A stretch of DNA of 64,000 nucleotides from Thiosocius sp942490985 (lineage in GTDB: Bacteria > Pseudomonadota > Gammaproteobacteria > Chromatiales > Chromatiaceae): the NCBI GenBank assembly GCA_942490985.1, contig CALNYW010000007.1:206111-270110 (forward strand), written 5' to 3'. The notes under the pieces were generated by a model that ran no database searches, was not told where the DNA came from, and was given only the letters and a program-made list of their open reading frames with translations. Both the position numbers and the translations under genes were made by a program. Below are positions 51,568 to 60,609 of the stretch, piece by piece. The stretch's first letter is position 1, and each line of letters opens with the position of its first letter.

Positions 51568-52473
51568 TTAGGAACCAAAATGTTGCGCGAGGTAATCGAG
51601 CACCAGCTTCTTCGTCTGATCATCCGGGAACTCGCTCATCCCCTGCTCTTCGATCATCCAGTCGAGGGTGTCATCCCAGCGGCTGCGACTCATCCCCTGT
51701 TGCGTGACGAGTTTCAGCGAGTGACAGCTGTTGCAGCTGTAGTAGACGTCTTCACGGCCCGGCCCGGCGGGCAGCCCGGCCCAGTCGTAGTCATCTTCCG
51801 GTGCCTTACCGAAATGCGTCGCCAGGTAATCGAGCATTAAACGTTCAGCCCAGGGTTCCGGCGAGGCCATGCCGTGGTCGGCCACCATTTCGGCCAACAA
51901 TTCATCCCAACCCTCGCGCGAAAATTCACGATCGGTGAACTGATCGACTGCATGGCAGGCTCGACAGGTGAAATAGGTCGCGTCACGCCCTTCGCCAGCC
52001 GGAAGCCCGCCGTAGGTCGGGCCATCGACGTCTGCGGGTACAGCAGGCATTGCGATGGGCTGGTCACTCAAAGACCGGAGGTAAGCGATCAGGTCAGCAC
52101 GGTCTTCGGCCCGTTTGATACCGGCAAATATCATGCGGGTCCCAGGTGCCAGCGCGCGCGGGTCGAAAAGGTAGCGGCTCAGGGTTTCAAAATCCCAGTC
52201 GCCACCGATGCCCTTCAGGCTATCCGAATAGTCGAAGTTTTCGAGAGAGCCAACGGGGCGGCCGACGATCCCCCATAGGTTTGGACCAACCGTGTGCGCC
52301 TGCCCCTCAGTGGCCACATGACAGGCCCGGCATTGCAGAAAGATCTTGCTCCCACGTTCTGCATCGGCGCCCGTTAGCCGCGGGGCGATTGGGTCAAGCT
52401 CGGCCTCGGCGAAGACCAGGCCGGAGAACGCGATGGCGATAGCGACGGAGAATTTCAGGAGCAACTGCAACAT
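51568..52473 (-). CDS. Triheme cytochrome c, electron acceptor of the sulfite/sulfane dehydrogenase (SoxD/SorB-like)
   Basis: Periplasmic cytochrome of 301 residues. A signal peptide (FSVAIAIAFSGLVFAEA) precedes a mitochondrial-type cytochrome c domain with CRACH (48-52) and Met114 in GTRMIFAG. Two further domains of about 75 residues are tandem copies, each GLPAG.GR..YY.C..CH followed by W(D).LL..M...GM and LDYLA.HFG, with hemes CRACH (170-174) and CNSCH (247-251). Classic SoxD has two hemes, so three is unusual. It lies 145 bp downstream of the molybdoenzyme gene on the same strand and should carry its electrons. Confidence 0.85.
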   Translation of the reverse strand: MLQLLLKFSVAIAIAFSGLVFAEAELDPIAPRLTGADAERGSKIFLQCRACHVATEGQAHTVGPNLWGIVGRPVGSLENFDYSDSLKGIGGDWDFETLSRYLFDPRALAPGTRMIFAGIKRAEDRADLIAYLRSLSDQPIAMPAVPADVDGPTYGGLPAGEGRDATYFTCRACHAVDQFTDREFSREGWDELLAEMVADHGMASPEPWAERLMLDYLATHFGKAPEDDYDWAGLPAGPGREDVYYSCNSCHSLKLVTQQGMSRSRWDDTLDWMIEEQGMSEFPDDQTKKLVLDYLAQHFGS

Positions 52474-52618
52474 TGTTTGGTTCTAGGTTTAGGTTGGTAA
52501 GGAGTTCGTTCAATATGTGCCAACGGCCGATGCCCCGGTTTGACCACGGCCTCATCATCGCGGCCAATCGACACCGGTAGCGAGCGCACATAACGTGCGC
52601 TCGCTATACGGGGTTGGA

Positions 52619-53917
52619 TCAAGCGACCCGCACCGCGACCCGGTGCATCGAGTTGTTGAGGTAGCCCTTCGGATTCCAGTCGATCGCAAACGGCTGCATA
52701 CGGCCTTGATCATCGGTCGCTCGCGCCCAGACCTCGTAGTAACCCTTCATCGGGAAGCTCACGGTTGCGCTGAAATGCTGCCACGCAAACGGGTTACGCG
52801 GCGCGCGCAGATCGGCCTTCGTCCAGGTCGCGCCAAAATCCGTTGAAACCTCAACCGAACTGACGGCGTTGTCACCTGCCCATGCGTGACCGCGAACCGC
52901 CAGTTCCGGTTTGCTCAACGGCACCTCGACACCACTTTTCGGATAGGTGATCAGTGATTTCACGGGCATCGACTCGATGATCTTGAAGGCCTCTTTCGGC
53001 ACCTCCTCGCCCGGTGCAACCGGATACTCTGGCACCCGGTACGACGAGCCAGTCATTTTCGGGCCATCGTGCACCTGATCACGCACCCAGATCCGCGTCA
53101 GCCACTTCTGTGAGCACGAACCTGGCCAGCCCGGCACCACGAGGCGCAGCGGTGCGCCGTTCATTGGATGGATCGGCGCGCCGTTTTGTTCAAACGCGAT
53201 CAGGTTGTTCGGATCCAACGCTTTGGCAATCGGCACACCACGGGAGATCGGTAGTTTTTTCGGATCACCCGAAAGGTGCGTATCGGCGCCATAGTGCCCC
53301 GTGTAGACCGCGCTGTCTTTCACGCCAGCAGCCTTGAGCACATCCGCTAACCGCACGCCGGTCCATTCCGAACACGCAACCGCACCCACGCTCCATTGGT
53401 TGCCCCGCGCCTTCGGTTCGAAGAACGACCGGCCGTTGCCGCCGCACTCGAGCTGTAGCTGCAGGGTTACGACCTCGAATTGCTTTTTGAGGTCGGCGAT
53501 CGACAGCTTGAGCGTTTTACTGACCTCGCCATCGACGGTCAGCGTCCAGGTCGCGGGATCGACGTTCTCGGGCGGTATCCCGTTGTTACGAATGAAATGA
53601 CGGGCGGTCGGCGTTACTTCGTCATCAAGCAAATGCGCGGGGGTTTCCGCATTGAGCGGTCGGTCATTGAGTAGCGTCAAACCGTCTTTCGCTACGATTG
53701 CTCCGGCTTGATCGGCGATCGCCGCCGGAATGAAGCCGCCGGGCATGTTGCGGTGGTAAGGGATAAAGCCGCCCAGCATGGCCGCCATCGTGGTCAGCCC
53801 GGCGCCTTTCAGGAAGCCACGCCGATCCGGGTTGGTTACGCGGCCGAAGACCAGTTTGTCCGCTTTTTCAGCGTCTTTTTCGTATAACTCAAACAGGTCG
53901 CGATTTTTGTTGCTCAT
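52619..53917 (-). CDS. soxC: Sulfite oxidase-family molybdoenzyme (SoxC/SorA-like)
   Basis: Periplasmic Mo-cofactor enzyme that oxidises sulfite or protein-bound sulfane sulfur. The product has 432 residues. A Tat signal (PDRRGFLKGAGLTTMAAMLGG) lies at residues 30-50. The Mo-ligating Cys158 is in LQLECGGNGRSFFEPKARG, followed by WTGVRLADVLKAAGV, GADTHLSGDPKK, and LRLVVPGWPGSCSQKWLTRI. The C-terminal dimerisation domain is present (VRGHAWAGDNAVSSVEVSTD). The long N-terminus with MPGGFIPAAI favours SoxC over plain sulfite oxidase. The following cytochrome gene supports the pair. The rest of the Sox cluster (soxXYZAB) is not in this window. Confidence 0.87.
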   Translation of the reverse strand: MSNKNRDLFELYEKDAEKADKLVFGRVTNPDRRGFLKGAGLTTMAAMLGGFIPYHRNMPGGFIPAAIADQAGAIVAKDGLTLLNDRPLNAETPAHLLDDEVTPTARHFIRNNGIPPENVDPATWTLTVDGEVSKTLKLSIADLKKQFEVVTLQLQLECGGNGRSFFEPKARGNQWSVGAVACSEWTGVRLADVLKAAGVKDSAVYTGHYGADTHLSGDPKKLPISRGVPIAKALDPNNLIAFEQNGAPIHPMNGAPLRLVVPGWPGSCSQKWLTRIWVRDQVHDGPKMTGSSYRVPEYPVAPGEEVPKEAFKIIESMPVKSLITYPKSGVEVPLSKPELAVRGHAWAGDNAVSSVEVSTDFGATWTKADLRAPRNPFAWQHFSATVSFPMKGYYEVWARATDDQGRMQPFAIDWNPKGYLNNSMHRVAVRVA

Positions 53918-54238
53918 CCAGAAGCTCCTTAAGCAATGTGGTTGTTTGCACCTACTGCTTACAACTGGCGCGTGTCTAGGCCTTTCGGCTTATTTTAATC
54001 GTACCGAATATATAGGTGATCCTGGTCCTTTTTGTCCCTACGAAAGCAAGGAATTTCCGCTTGTTGCGACAGATGGCTGCGGCAAGCCCTGACTTTCGCT
54101 CTTTTTTTGCAAATCCCGCGGGGGCTAACGACAGCTGGTCCGCCGGCATTTGCAGATTAGCCATTTTCAGGCGAGGATAGCCATGACCGGACGCGTCGAA
54201 GACATGGCGTGCGCTGTATCCCATCCGGAGTTAACCTG
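53918..54238. other. Divergent promoter region between soxC and the AhpD-like gene
   Basis: About 320 bases that should contain both promoters. No recognisable operator, hairpin or gene is visible. Confidence 0.4.
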
Positions 54239-54838
54239 ATGCCGAAATCCGACAGCCCGCCGATCCTCGGGCGTGCGTTTAATGATGTTTTGACCGAACT
54301 CCATGCGCACGTCTTTACCGGCGTGCCCGGCGAGTCGGACCCCTTCATGCTGACGCTGCTCGAACGCGAATACCTGGCCTACGTACTCGCCTGCTATTAC
54401 CAGTGCGCGCATTGTCAGCGATACCACTCAAACGCGGTGCAGCGCGAGCGCAAGAACGCGGGCGCATCGGACTGGAAGTGGCAGAACGAATTGATCAAGG
54501 TCACCCTGTTCCTGCGGATAGCGAAGCAAGATGTCGCCCCTGTCGAATGGCGTGAGTGGATCGCATCCTGGCGATCCTTTGCCGAGCGCATCGACCGACA
54601 TCATCCACGCCTGGCCTGCTTCATTGCCTACGCGGTCGGTATCGCTCGCAACGACGAGGATTTGATGGATATCGCGTTCGAATCGATCAGTGGCAAACAA
54701 TCGTCTGATCAAGACATCAAAGACATCATTCGCGATATCGATCGCGTGGTGATTTTCATGAAGGCCGCGACGTCGAAGAACCGCACCGACCCCATCATCA
54801 TCCGACACCTGAAGTCTCTTGGAATCAGTTCGGCTTGA
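54239..54838 (+). CDS. AhpD-like / carboxymuconolactone decarboxylase-type protein
   Basis: A helical protein of about 199 residues with an AhpD-type redox centre: CAHCQRYH places Cys56, Cys59 and His63 in the spacing C-X2-C-X3-H, preceded by LEREYLAYVLACYYQ. AhpD proteins act as thiol-disulfide peroxidase partners. The ATG at 54239 has GGAG 8 bases upstream; an earlier ATG (54209) is less likely. The second half (SSDQDIKDIIRDIDRVVIF) is unlike AhpD and not recognised. It stands between soxC and ppc. Confidence 0.6.
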   Translation: MPKSDSPPILGRAFNDVLTELHAHVFTGVPGESDPFMLTLLEREYLAYVLACYYQCAHCQRYHSNAVQRERKNAGASDWKWQNELIKVTLFLRIAKQDVAPVEWREWIASWRSFAERIDRHHPRLACFIAYAVGIARNDEDLMDIAFESISGKQSSDQDIKDIIRDIDRVVIFMKAATSKNRTDPIIIRHLKSLGISSA

Positions 54839-54927
54839 CTCAGCTGGTCTCTCGCAACCGCTACGCATCAGGTCCTTGCAACCCATGAGACACTGTTTGA
54901 TTCCCGCAAATCCCACCAGAGAGGCGC

Positions 54928-57759
54928 ATGACTGCCGTGAGTGATCCCTTCATCGATGCCTGCGTTAAAAATGATCGGGCGCTGCGTGGCCGGGTAAAAC
55001 TGCTAGGGCAGTTGCTGGGTGAAGTCATCAACACCCAAGCCGGCAGTGATGTCCTGCGCACTGTCGAACGGCTGCGAAAAGGCTTTCTGCAGCTTCGCAA
55101 AGATCCGACTCCCGAGCGGTTGGAGCGCCTCAAGAACCTGATCGGCAAGCTTTCACCCGATGCGCTGCGCCCGGTGATTCGCGCTTTCAGCATCTATTTT
55201 CAATTGGTCAATACCGCGGAAGAGAGCTTTCAGCATCGCCAGCGTCGACGGATCGCCGCCCAAGGTGGCGTGCTATGGAAGGGCTCTTTCGATGCATGCC
55301 TCCGAGATTTGCGTAAACAGGGTGTCGCCCCTGACGAGTTGCAGGACCTGTTCGAAGAGATTCGCTACATGCCGGTCTTCACGGCACACCCGACGGAGTC
55401 GAAACGGCGCGCGATCTTGCTGCAGATGCGGCGGATCTTCGAAAGCAACGAGGCGCTCGATGCCCCGCCGACGGCAATCGACTACGAGGAGATCCACACG
55501 CGGGCGCTGCGCACCCACATTCAAACCTTGTGGAAGACCAACGAAGTGCGGCCATCGCGGCCCGATGCCCATCACGAAATCCGCATGGGCATGTATCACT
55601 TTAAAGAGGCCTTGTTCGACGCGATCCCAGTCGTATACCGCCGTCTCGAAGGGGCGATTCACCGAGCTTACCAGGATCATCCGGAATACCAAGGCGTCGA
55701 TGTGCCGGCGATGCTGCGCTTCGGCAGCTGGATTGGCGGCGACCGCGACGGCAATCCCAACGTAACCTTTGAAACGACGCGCGACGCCATCCTCACGCAG
55801 CACATTACGATACTGCGCGCCTATATCGACCGCGTCGACAAGCTGGTCGGGATCCTCACCCAGTCGAGCGACTTCTGCACCCTGTCGCCGGCCTTCCAGG
55901 CAAGCCTCGATGCCGATGATGCGTATCGTCAACGTTACGACGAGGAATGTCCCGCGCGTTTCCCGACCGAACCGTATCGGCGCAAACTGTACATCATGGG
56001 CCTGCGGTTGCGTCACAGCGTGCGCCGCGCCCTCGCGTTACGCGAAGGTGCCGAGTGGCACAACAACGAAAGCGGCTACCAGCGAGAGGATGATTTCCTG
56101 CGCGATCTGTCGCTGATTCGTGACTCCTTATCGAGCCACGGTGACGGTGACTCAGCCAATGCCGACGTGCTCGACCTGATTCGCCTGACGCGGACCTGCG
56201 GATTCTATCTGGCACGGCTCGATATTCGTCAGGAGTCGACCGTCCATACCGCCGCCGTCGCCGATGTGCTCGCGCGGCTAGGCGTTGCCGACGACTATGC
56301 AAGCCTCGACGAAGCACAGCGCATGCAACTGCTCGGCAAACTGCTGCAGGAGCCCCCGGTGCTCGAAGATCGCGCGGCACTCGCGGAAATGACCCAGGAA
56401 GTGTTGCGCGTCTTCGACGTCGTCGCCGATATGCAGAACCTGATCAGCCCGCGCGTGGTCGGACGCTATGTCATCTCCATGGCCCATCAGGCATCAGACG
56501 TGATGCATGTGATGTTGCTCGCCAGTCTCTGCGGCCTCGCTGGCAAACAAGGTGATGACTTTGTCTGCAAAATTGGCGTCTCGCCACTGTTTGAAACGAT
56601 CGACGACCTGGCGCATATCGAGCCCGTGGTTTCCGAGCTGTTCGAGGACCCGGTCTATCAACAACTCCTGGGGCAACACAACACAGGCATCCAGGAAGTC
56701 ATGCTGGGCTATTCCGACTCTGCCAAAGACGGCGGCATGGTCGCCTCGGCGTGGCTGTTGTACCAGGCTCAGCAGCGTGTCATTGCACTCGGCAAAGCCC
56801 GCGGGGTACGCATCCGCCTGTTTCACGGCCGCGGCGGCACGATCGGTCGCGGCGGCGGCCCGACCCATGACGCAATCCTGTCACAGCCCGCGGGCACCCT
56901 ACTCGGCCAGATCAAGTTCACCGAGCAAGGCGAGGTGCTTTGGTATAAATACAGCAACCGCGAGACCGCTATCTATGAACTGACGATGGGACTGACCGGG
57001 ACGATCGGGGCCAGTACCGGCCTGGTTCGCGACGTCATGCCAGACGACGAGAGTTTTCATGATCACATGCGCTCACTCGCTGATCATGGCGAGGCCGCCT
57101 ATCGTGATCTCACTGAACAGACTGAAGGTTTCCTTGACTACTTTTACGAGGCCACCCCGGTATCTGAGATTGGCCTGATGAACATTGGCTCGCGACCATC
57201 ACATCGCGCCAAAGGGGATCGCTCAAAATCATCTGTCAGAGCGATTGCCTGGGTATTCGGCTGGGCACAGGCGCGGCAAACGCTGCCGGCCTGGTATGGG
57301 CTGGGCCGTGCCCTCGAGGCCTGCTGCGCGGACGACGAAAAACGCGTTGCGGCGCTGCGCGAGATGTTTCGCAAATGGCCTTTCTTCAATGCCTTGCTGA
57401 GCAATACGCAAATGGCCCTGGTCAAGTCGCAGATGGATATCGCCAGGGAATACGCGGCGCTTTGCACCGACCCGGCGGTCCGTGCCGAGGTGTTCGGCAA
57501 GATCGAGGAAGAGTACTGGCGGACCGTGAAATGGATCAAGCGCATCGCCGAAATCGACGAACTTCTCGAACAGACGCCACTGCTCAAAACGTCACTGAGC
57601 CGTCGCGACCCCTATCTTGACCCGCTCAACTACATCCAGCTGGAGTTGCTCTCGCGTTACCGCAATGCGGACGACAACGACAACCAACGCGACGCAAGCC
57701 TCGACCCGCTGTTACGTTCGATCAATGCGATCGCCGGTGGCATGCGGAATACGGGTTGA
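54928..57759 (+). CDS. ppc: Phosphoenolpyruvate carboxylase
   Basis: Carboxylates PEP with bicarbonate to oxaloacetate. The product has 943 residues, slightly longer than the usual 880-900. The active-site His lies in VFTAHPTESKRRAILLQMRR and the glycine-rich loops are GSWIGGDRDGNPNVT, MLGYSDSAKDGGMVASAWLL and FHGRGGTIGRGGGPTHDAIL. The C-terminus ends in AIAGGMRNTG, the conserved tail that contributes to inhibitor binding. GAGAGG precedes the ATG at 54928. As an anaplerotic enzyme using bicarbonate it fits the nearby sbtA. It is convergent with panC. Confidence 0.97.
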   Translation: MTAVSDPFIDACVKNDRALRGRVKLLGQLLGEVINTQAGSDVLRTVERLRKGFLQLRKDPTPERLERLKNLIGKLSPDALRPVIRAFSIYFQLVNTAEESFQHRQRRRIAAQGGVLWKGSFDACLRDLRKQGVAPDELQDLFEEIRYMPVFTAHPTESKRRAILLQMRRIFESNEALDAPPTAIDYEEIHTRALRTHIQTLWKTNEVRPSRPDAHHEIRMGMYHFKEALFDAIPVVYRRLEGAIHRAYQDHPEYQGVDVPAMLRFGSWIGGDRDGNPNVTFETTRDAILTQHITILRAYIDRVDKLVGILTQSSDFCTLSPAFQASLDADDAYRQRYDEECPARFPTEPYRRKLYIMGLRLRHSVRRALALREGAEWHNNESGYQREDDFLRDLSLIRDSLSSHGDGDSANADVLDLIRLTRTCGFYLARLDIRQESTVHTAAVADVLARLGVADDYASLDEAQRMQLLGKLLQEPPVLEDRAALAEMTQEVLRVFDVVADMQNLISPRVVGRYVISMAHQASDVMHVMLLASLCGLAGKQGDDFVCKIGVSPLFETIDDLAHIEPVVSELFEDPVYQQLLGQHNTGIQEVMLGYSDSAKDGGMVASAWLLYQAQQRVIALGKARGVRIRLFHGRGGTIGRGGGPTHDAILSQPAGTLLGQIKFTEQGEVLWYKYSNRETAIYELTMGLTGTIGASTGLVRDVMPDDESFHDHMRSLADHGEAAYRDLTEQTEGFLDYFYEATPVSEIGLMNIGSRPSHRAKGDRSKSSVRAIAWVFGWAQARQTLPAWYGLGRALEACCADDEKRVAALREMFRKWPFFNALLSNTQMALVKSQMDIAREYAALCTDPAVRAEVFGKIEEEYWRTVKWIKRIAEIDELLEQTPLLKTSLSRRDPYLDPLNYIQLELLSRYRNADDNDNQRDASLDPLLRSINAIAGGMRNTG

Positions 57760-57774
57760 TCGATGAGCTAGCGT

Positions 57775-58620
57775 TCAACGCGTGACTTCCCAATTGTCGA
57801 TCAATCGGGCTTTGCCCAGATAAGCCGCGGCGAGAATCACCAACTCCCGATCACCAGCCCCGGGCAGCGTGAGATCCGCTGACCGTCGGATGGCCACGTA
57901 GTCGGTACGCAGACCGTATGCCTTTAGTTCGGCGGCGGCGCGTTCCTCCAGACCCGCATAACCATCGTCACCCGTGACAAGGCGGTCATGCAGCTCGCTG
58001 ATCACACGATACAGTCGCGGTGCGATTTGCCTTTCCTGTTCGGTCAGGTAGCCGTTACGAGAACTCATCGCCAAGCCATCGTCTTCTCGAAGCGTTTCGA
58101 CGCCAACAACACGGATCGGCATCGCCAGGTCATCCACCATGCGGCGAATTACCATCAACTGCTGAAAGTCTTTTTTACCGAACAACGCGATATCAGGCTG
58201 GACCATGTTGAACAGCTTGCAGACGACCGTTGCAACGCCGACAAAATGACCGGGGCGAGTGGCGCCGCATAGCAGTTCTGACAGCCCCGGTACTTCCACG
58301 CGGGTCTGTTCCGCCTGCGGCTTCGGGTACATGGTGGCTACCGACGGTGAAAACAACAGGTCGGTGCCCTCGCTCGCCAGCAGCGCCTGATCGCGTTCGA
58401 ACGTACGCGGGTAGCTGTCGAAGTCTTCACCTTGACCGAACTGCAGTGGGTTGACGAAGACACTGACCACCACCCGATCGGCTAACGCGTGCGCATGCTT
58501 GACCAGTGACAGGTGACCTGCATGGAGATTCCCCATGGTCGGCACGAACGCAACATTGCCACCCCGGCGCCAGGTATCGACCTGGTTCCTCAGGTCACTC
58601 AGCTGTTCCAACGTGATCAT
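57775..58620 (-). CDS. panC: Pantothenate synthetase
   Basis: Joins pantoate and beta-alanine with ATP to make pantothenate. The product has 281 residues. Motifs: FVPTMGNLHAGHLSLVKHA (HXGH), SVFVNPLQFGQGEDFDSYPR, FGKKDFQQLMVIRRMVDDL and MSSRNGYLTEQERQIAPRLY. The ATG at 58620 overlaps the panB stop (ATGA), so the two are translationally coupled. It is the last gene of the pcnB-folK-kinase-panB-panC operon. The frame is intact. Confidence 0.96.
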   Translation of the reverse strand: MITLEQLSDLRNQVDTWRRGGNVAFVPTMGNLHAGHLSLVKHAHALADRVVVSVFVNPLQFGQGEDFDSYPRTFERDQALLASEGTDLLFSPSVATMYPKPQAEQTRVEVPGLSELLCGATRPGHFVGVATVVCKLFNMVQPDIALFGKKDFQQLMVIRRMVDDLAMPIRVVGVETLREDDGLAMSSRNGYLTEQERQIAPRLYRVISELHDRLVTGDDGYAGLEERAAAELKAYGLRTDYVAIRRSADLTLPGAGDRELVILAAAYLGKARLIDNWEVTR

Positions 58621-59413
58621 GTAAAGGTGTGCTCAGGCGCCGGGAATGACCGGTCCTTGACCGCTTTCACGTAGGCAACCAGTGCGGCGGATACGCTGTC
58701 CGTATCCGCGAGGAAATTACGCACGAACGTTGGCGTCGAATCACTGGTAATACCGAGCATGTCGTACAACACCAACACCTGCCCATCGGTCTCGACACCG
58801 GCGCCGATACCAATGGTAGGCATATCAACAGCGCGTGTGACCTCTTCGGCCAACAGCGCCGGCACACACTCGAGAACGAGTAGCTGCGCCCCAGCCTCCT
58901 GCAAGGCCACCGCGTCTGTCAGGATACGTTCAGCAGCATGTTCATCGCGACCCTGAACACGGTAAGCGCCGAGTTGATTGATCGACTGCGGCATCAGGCC
59001 GAGATGCCCGCAGACCGGCACCGCCCGATCGGTGAGATACCTGACGGTCTCAATCTGCGGTCTACCCCTTCTATCTTGACCATGTGCGCGCCGCCTTCTT
59101 TCATCAAACGGCCGGCGGTATCCAGTGCCTGTCGAGGCGTGCCGTGACTCATAAACGGCATGTCGGCAATCACCATGCACTGTTCGCTGACGCGCGTTAC
59201 ATTGGCGGTGTGGTAAACCATATCGGCAACCGTGACTGGCAAGGTGCTCTCATGTCCCTGAACGACCATACCGAGCGAATCACCGACCAGAATGACATCC
59301 ATCCCGGCCTGCTCGATCTGTCGCGTGAAGCTGGCGTCATAGCTGGTAATGACGGCGATCTTGTTGCCCTCAACCTTCATTCGATCGAGGGTGCTTATCG
59401 TTGTTTTACCCAT
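58617..59413 (-). CDS. panB: 3-methyl-2-oxobutanoate hydroxymethyltransferase (frameshifted)
   Basis: First enzyme of pantothenate synthesis; adds a hydroxymethyl group from methylenetetrahydrofolate to alpha-ketoisovalerate. The ATG at 59413 follows GGAGGAGCC and gives MGKTTISTLDRMK. The first part has AVITSYDASFTRQIEQAGMD, VGDSLGMVVQGHESTLPVTV and KEGGAHMVKIEG. One base out of phase the second part continues ETVRYLTDRAVPVCGHLGLM, NQLGAYRVQGRD, and VLYDMLGITSDSTPTFVRNF. The frame changes near 59060. Together the parts make a full 265-residue PanB, so the indel is probably a sequence error. Confidence 0.88.
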
Positions 59414-59449
59414 GGCTCCTCCAAGGCGTCGCACAATGCGTGCCGACTT

Positions 59450-60113
59450 TCAGTTTATCGCCAGTGGTGAAGGGTTGAAATAGGAACGACCGGGCCGTGG
59501 TCGACGAATATGCTCAACCAGCGCGTTGAAATCACTGTCGTTGTCAATCGGGTTGATTGACTCGGCGTTGACGATCAGTACGGGTGCGTCATCGTAACGG
59601 TAGAAAAAACGCGTGTAGGCTCCGTTGACGCGCGCCAGGTAGTCGGCAGACAGCGTGCTCTCCTGCGGACGCGCCCGTCGCCGAATACGCTGCAGCAATA
59701 CGTCGACCGGCGCCTGAAGGTAGACGACGAGATCAGGGACCGGGGCATCCATTGATAGCCGCGAATAGACTTCCTCGTACAATGCCAACTCAGCTTTGCC
59801 GAGGTTCAACTGCGCAAACAGGCGATCTTTCGCGAACATGAAGTCCGCTACCAGGCCGTCCGAAAACAGCTCGCGCTGCTGCAACGTCTCGAGTTGGCGG
59901 CTGCGTTGAAAAATGTAGCTGCGCGGGAAACGCCGCAGCATCGGCGTCACGGTAGAAGTGTTCAAGAAAGGGGTTGTCTTCGGCACACTCCAACAGCGTT
60001 TGCCGGCCAAAGTACTCTGCCAATCGATGCGCCAGGCTTGTCTTACCGACACCGATCGGCCCCTCGATAACAATGAAATCGGGCGGCGCTGTGGGCGTTT
60101 GTTCAGCGCGCAT
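59450..60113 (-). CDS. Deoxynucleoside kinase-family protein (frameshifted)
   Basis: Deoxyadenosine/deoxycytidine kinase-like P-loop enzyme. The ATG at 60113 overlaps the folK stop region by 11 bases. The P-loop is IVIEGPIGVGKTSLAHRLAE, followed by CAEDNPFLEHFYRDADAAAF. Near 59910, at a run of five T, the frame shifts and continues FQRSRQLETLQQRELFSDG, VADFMFAKDRLFAQLNL (DR(S) region), DLVVYLQAPVDVLLQRIRRR (lid) and YLARVNGAYTRFFYRYDDA. Together this gives about 220 residues. This gene is regularly found between folK and panB in gammaproteobacteria. Confidence 0.82.
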
Positions 60114-60609
60114 CGTCGACACACGCGATTCGCTGGACACCCTCTGCAGAAATGCTTGCCAGCAATTCACTGACCCGACCAAGCCCGGGGACAATCAGGG
60201 TCGGATCAAGATCCTGCAGCGGCATCAGGACAAATGCCCGTTCATGCAGATGTGGATGCGGCACGGTTAGCGTCGGCGACTGAATCCACTGCCTGACCGT
60301 ATAGCAGCAAATCGAGATCCAGCGTCCGCGCACCCAGCGCTCTCCACGCACCCGCCCGTGGGATTGTTCGAGCTGCTGAAGAAACCGCAGCAGGCCAGTC
60401 GGATCCAGCGCTGTTTCGATTTCCGCCGCGGCGTTGACGTAGTCCGGCTGTCCGGGCGGACCGATGGGTGCTGCGGTAGCACCACGGACCTTGACAATAG
60501 CCGTGTCTGGCGACCTATCGAGCTCGCTCAGCGCGTCGACCACCTGCCGCAACGGGTCTTGGAGATTGCTACCGAGGCCAACATAGGCGCGTTGCCGCGC
60601 TGCCCTCAT
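60103..60609 (-). CDS. folK: HPPK, folate biosynthesis (two compensating frameshifts)
   Basis: 6-hydroxymethyl-7,8-dihydropterin pyrophosphokinase, 168 residues. The start ATG at 60609 overlaps the pcnB stop (ATGA). The N-terminus YVGLGSNLQDPLRQV, the middle QPDYVNAAAEIETALDPTGL and the C-terminus PHPHLHERAFVLMPLQDLDP are in frame. Between them the raw frame reads RGRWISICCYTVRQW, while the next frame reads ARTLDLDLLLYGQAVDS, which holds the essential DLDLLLYG motif. A G missing near 60325 and a compensating extra base near 60280 explain this. As written, the encoded protein would lack its metal-binding aspartates. Confidence 0.85.
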   Translation of the reverse strand: MRAARQRAYVGLGSNLQDPLRQVVDALSELDRSPDTAIVKVRGATAAPIGPPGQPDYVNAAAEIETALDPTGLLRFLQQLEQSHGRVRGERWVRGRWISICCYTVRQWIQSPTLTVPHPHLHERAFVLMPLQDLDPTLIVPGLGRVSELLASISAEGVQRIACVDDAR

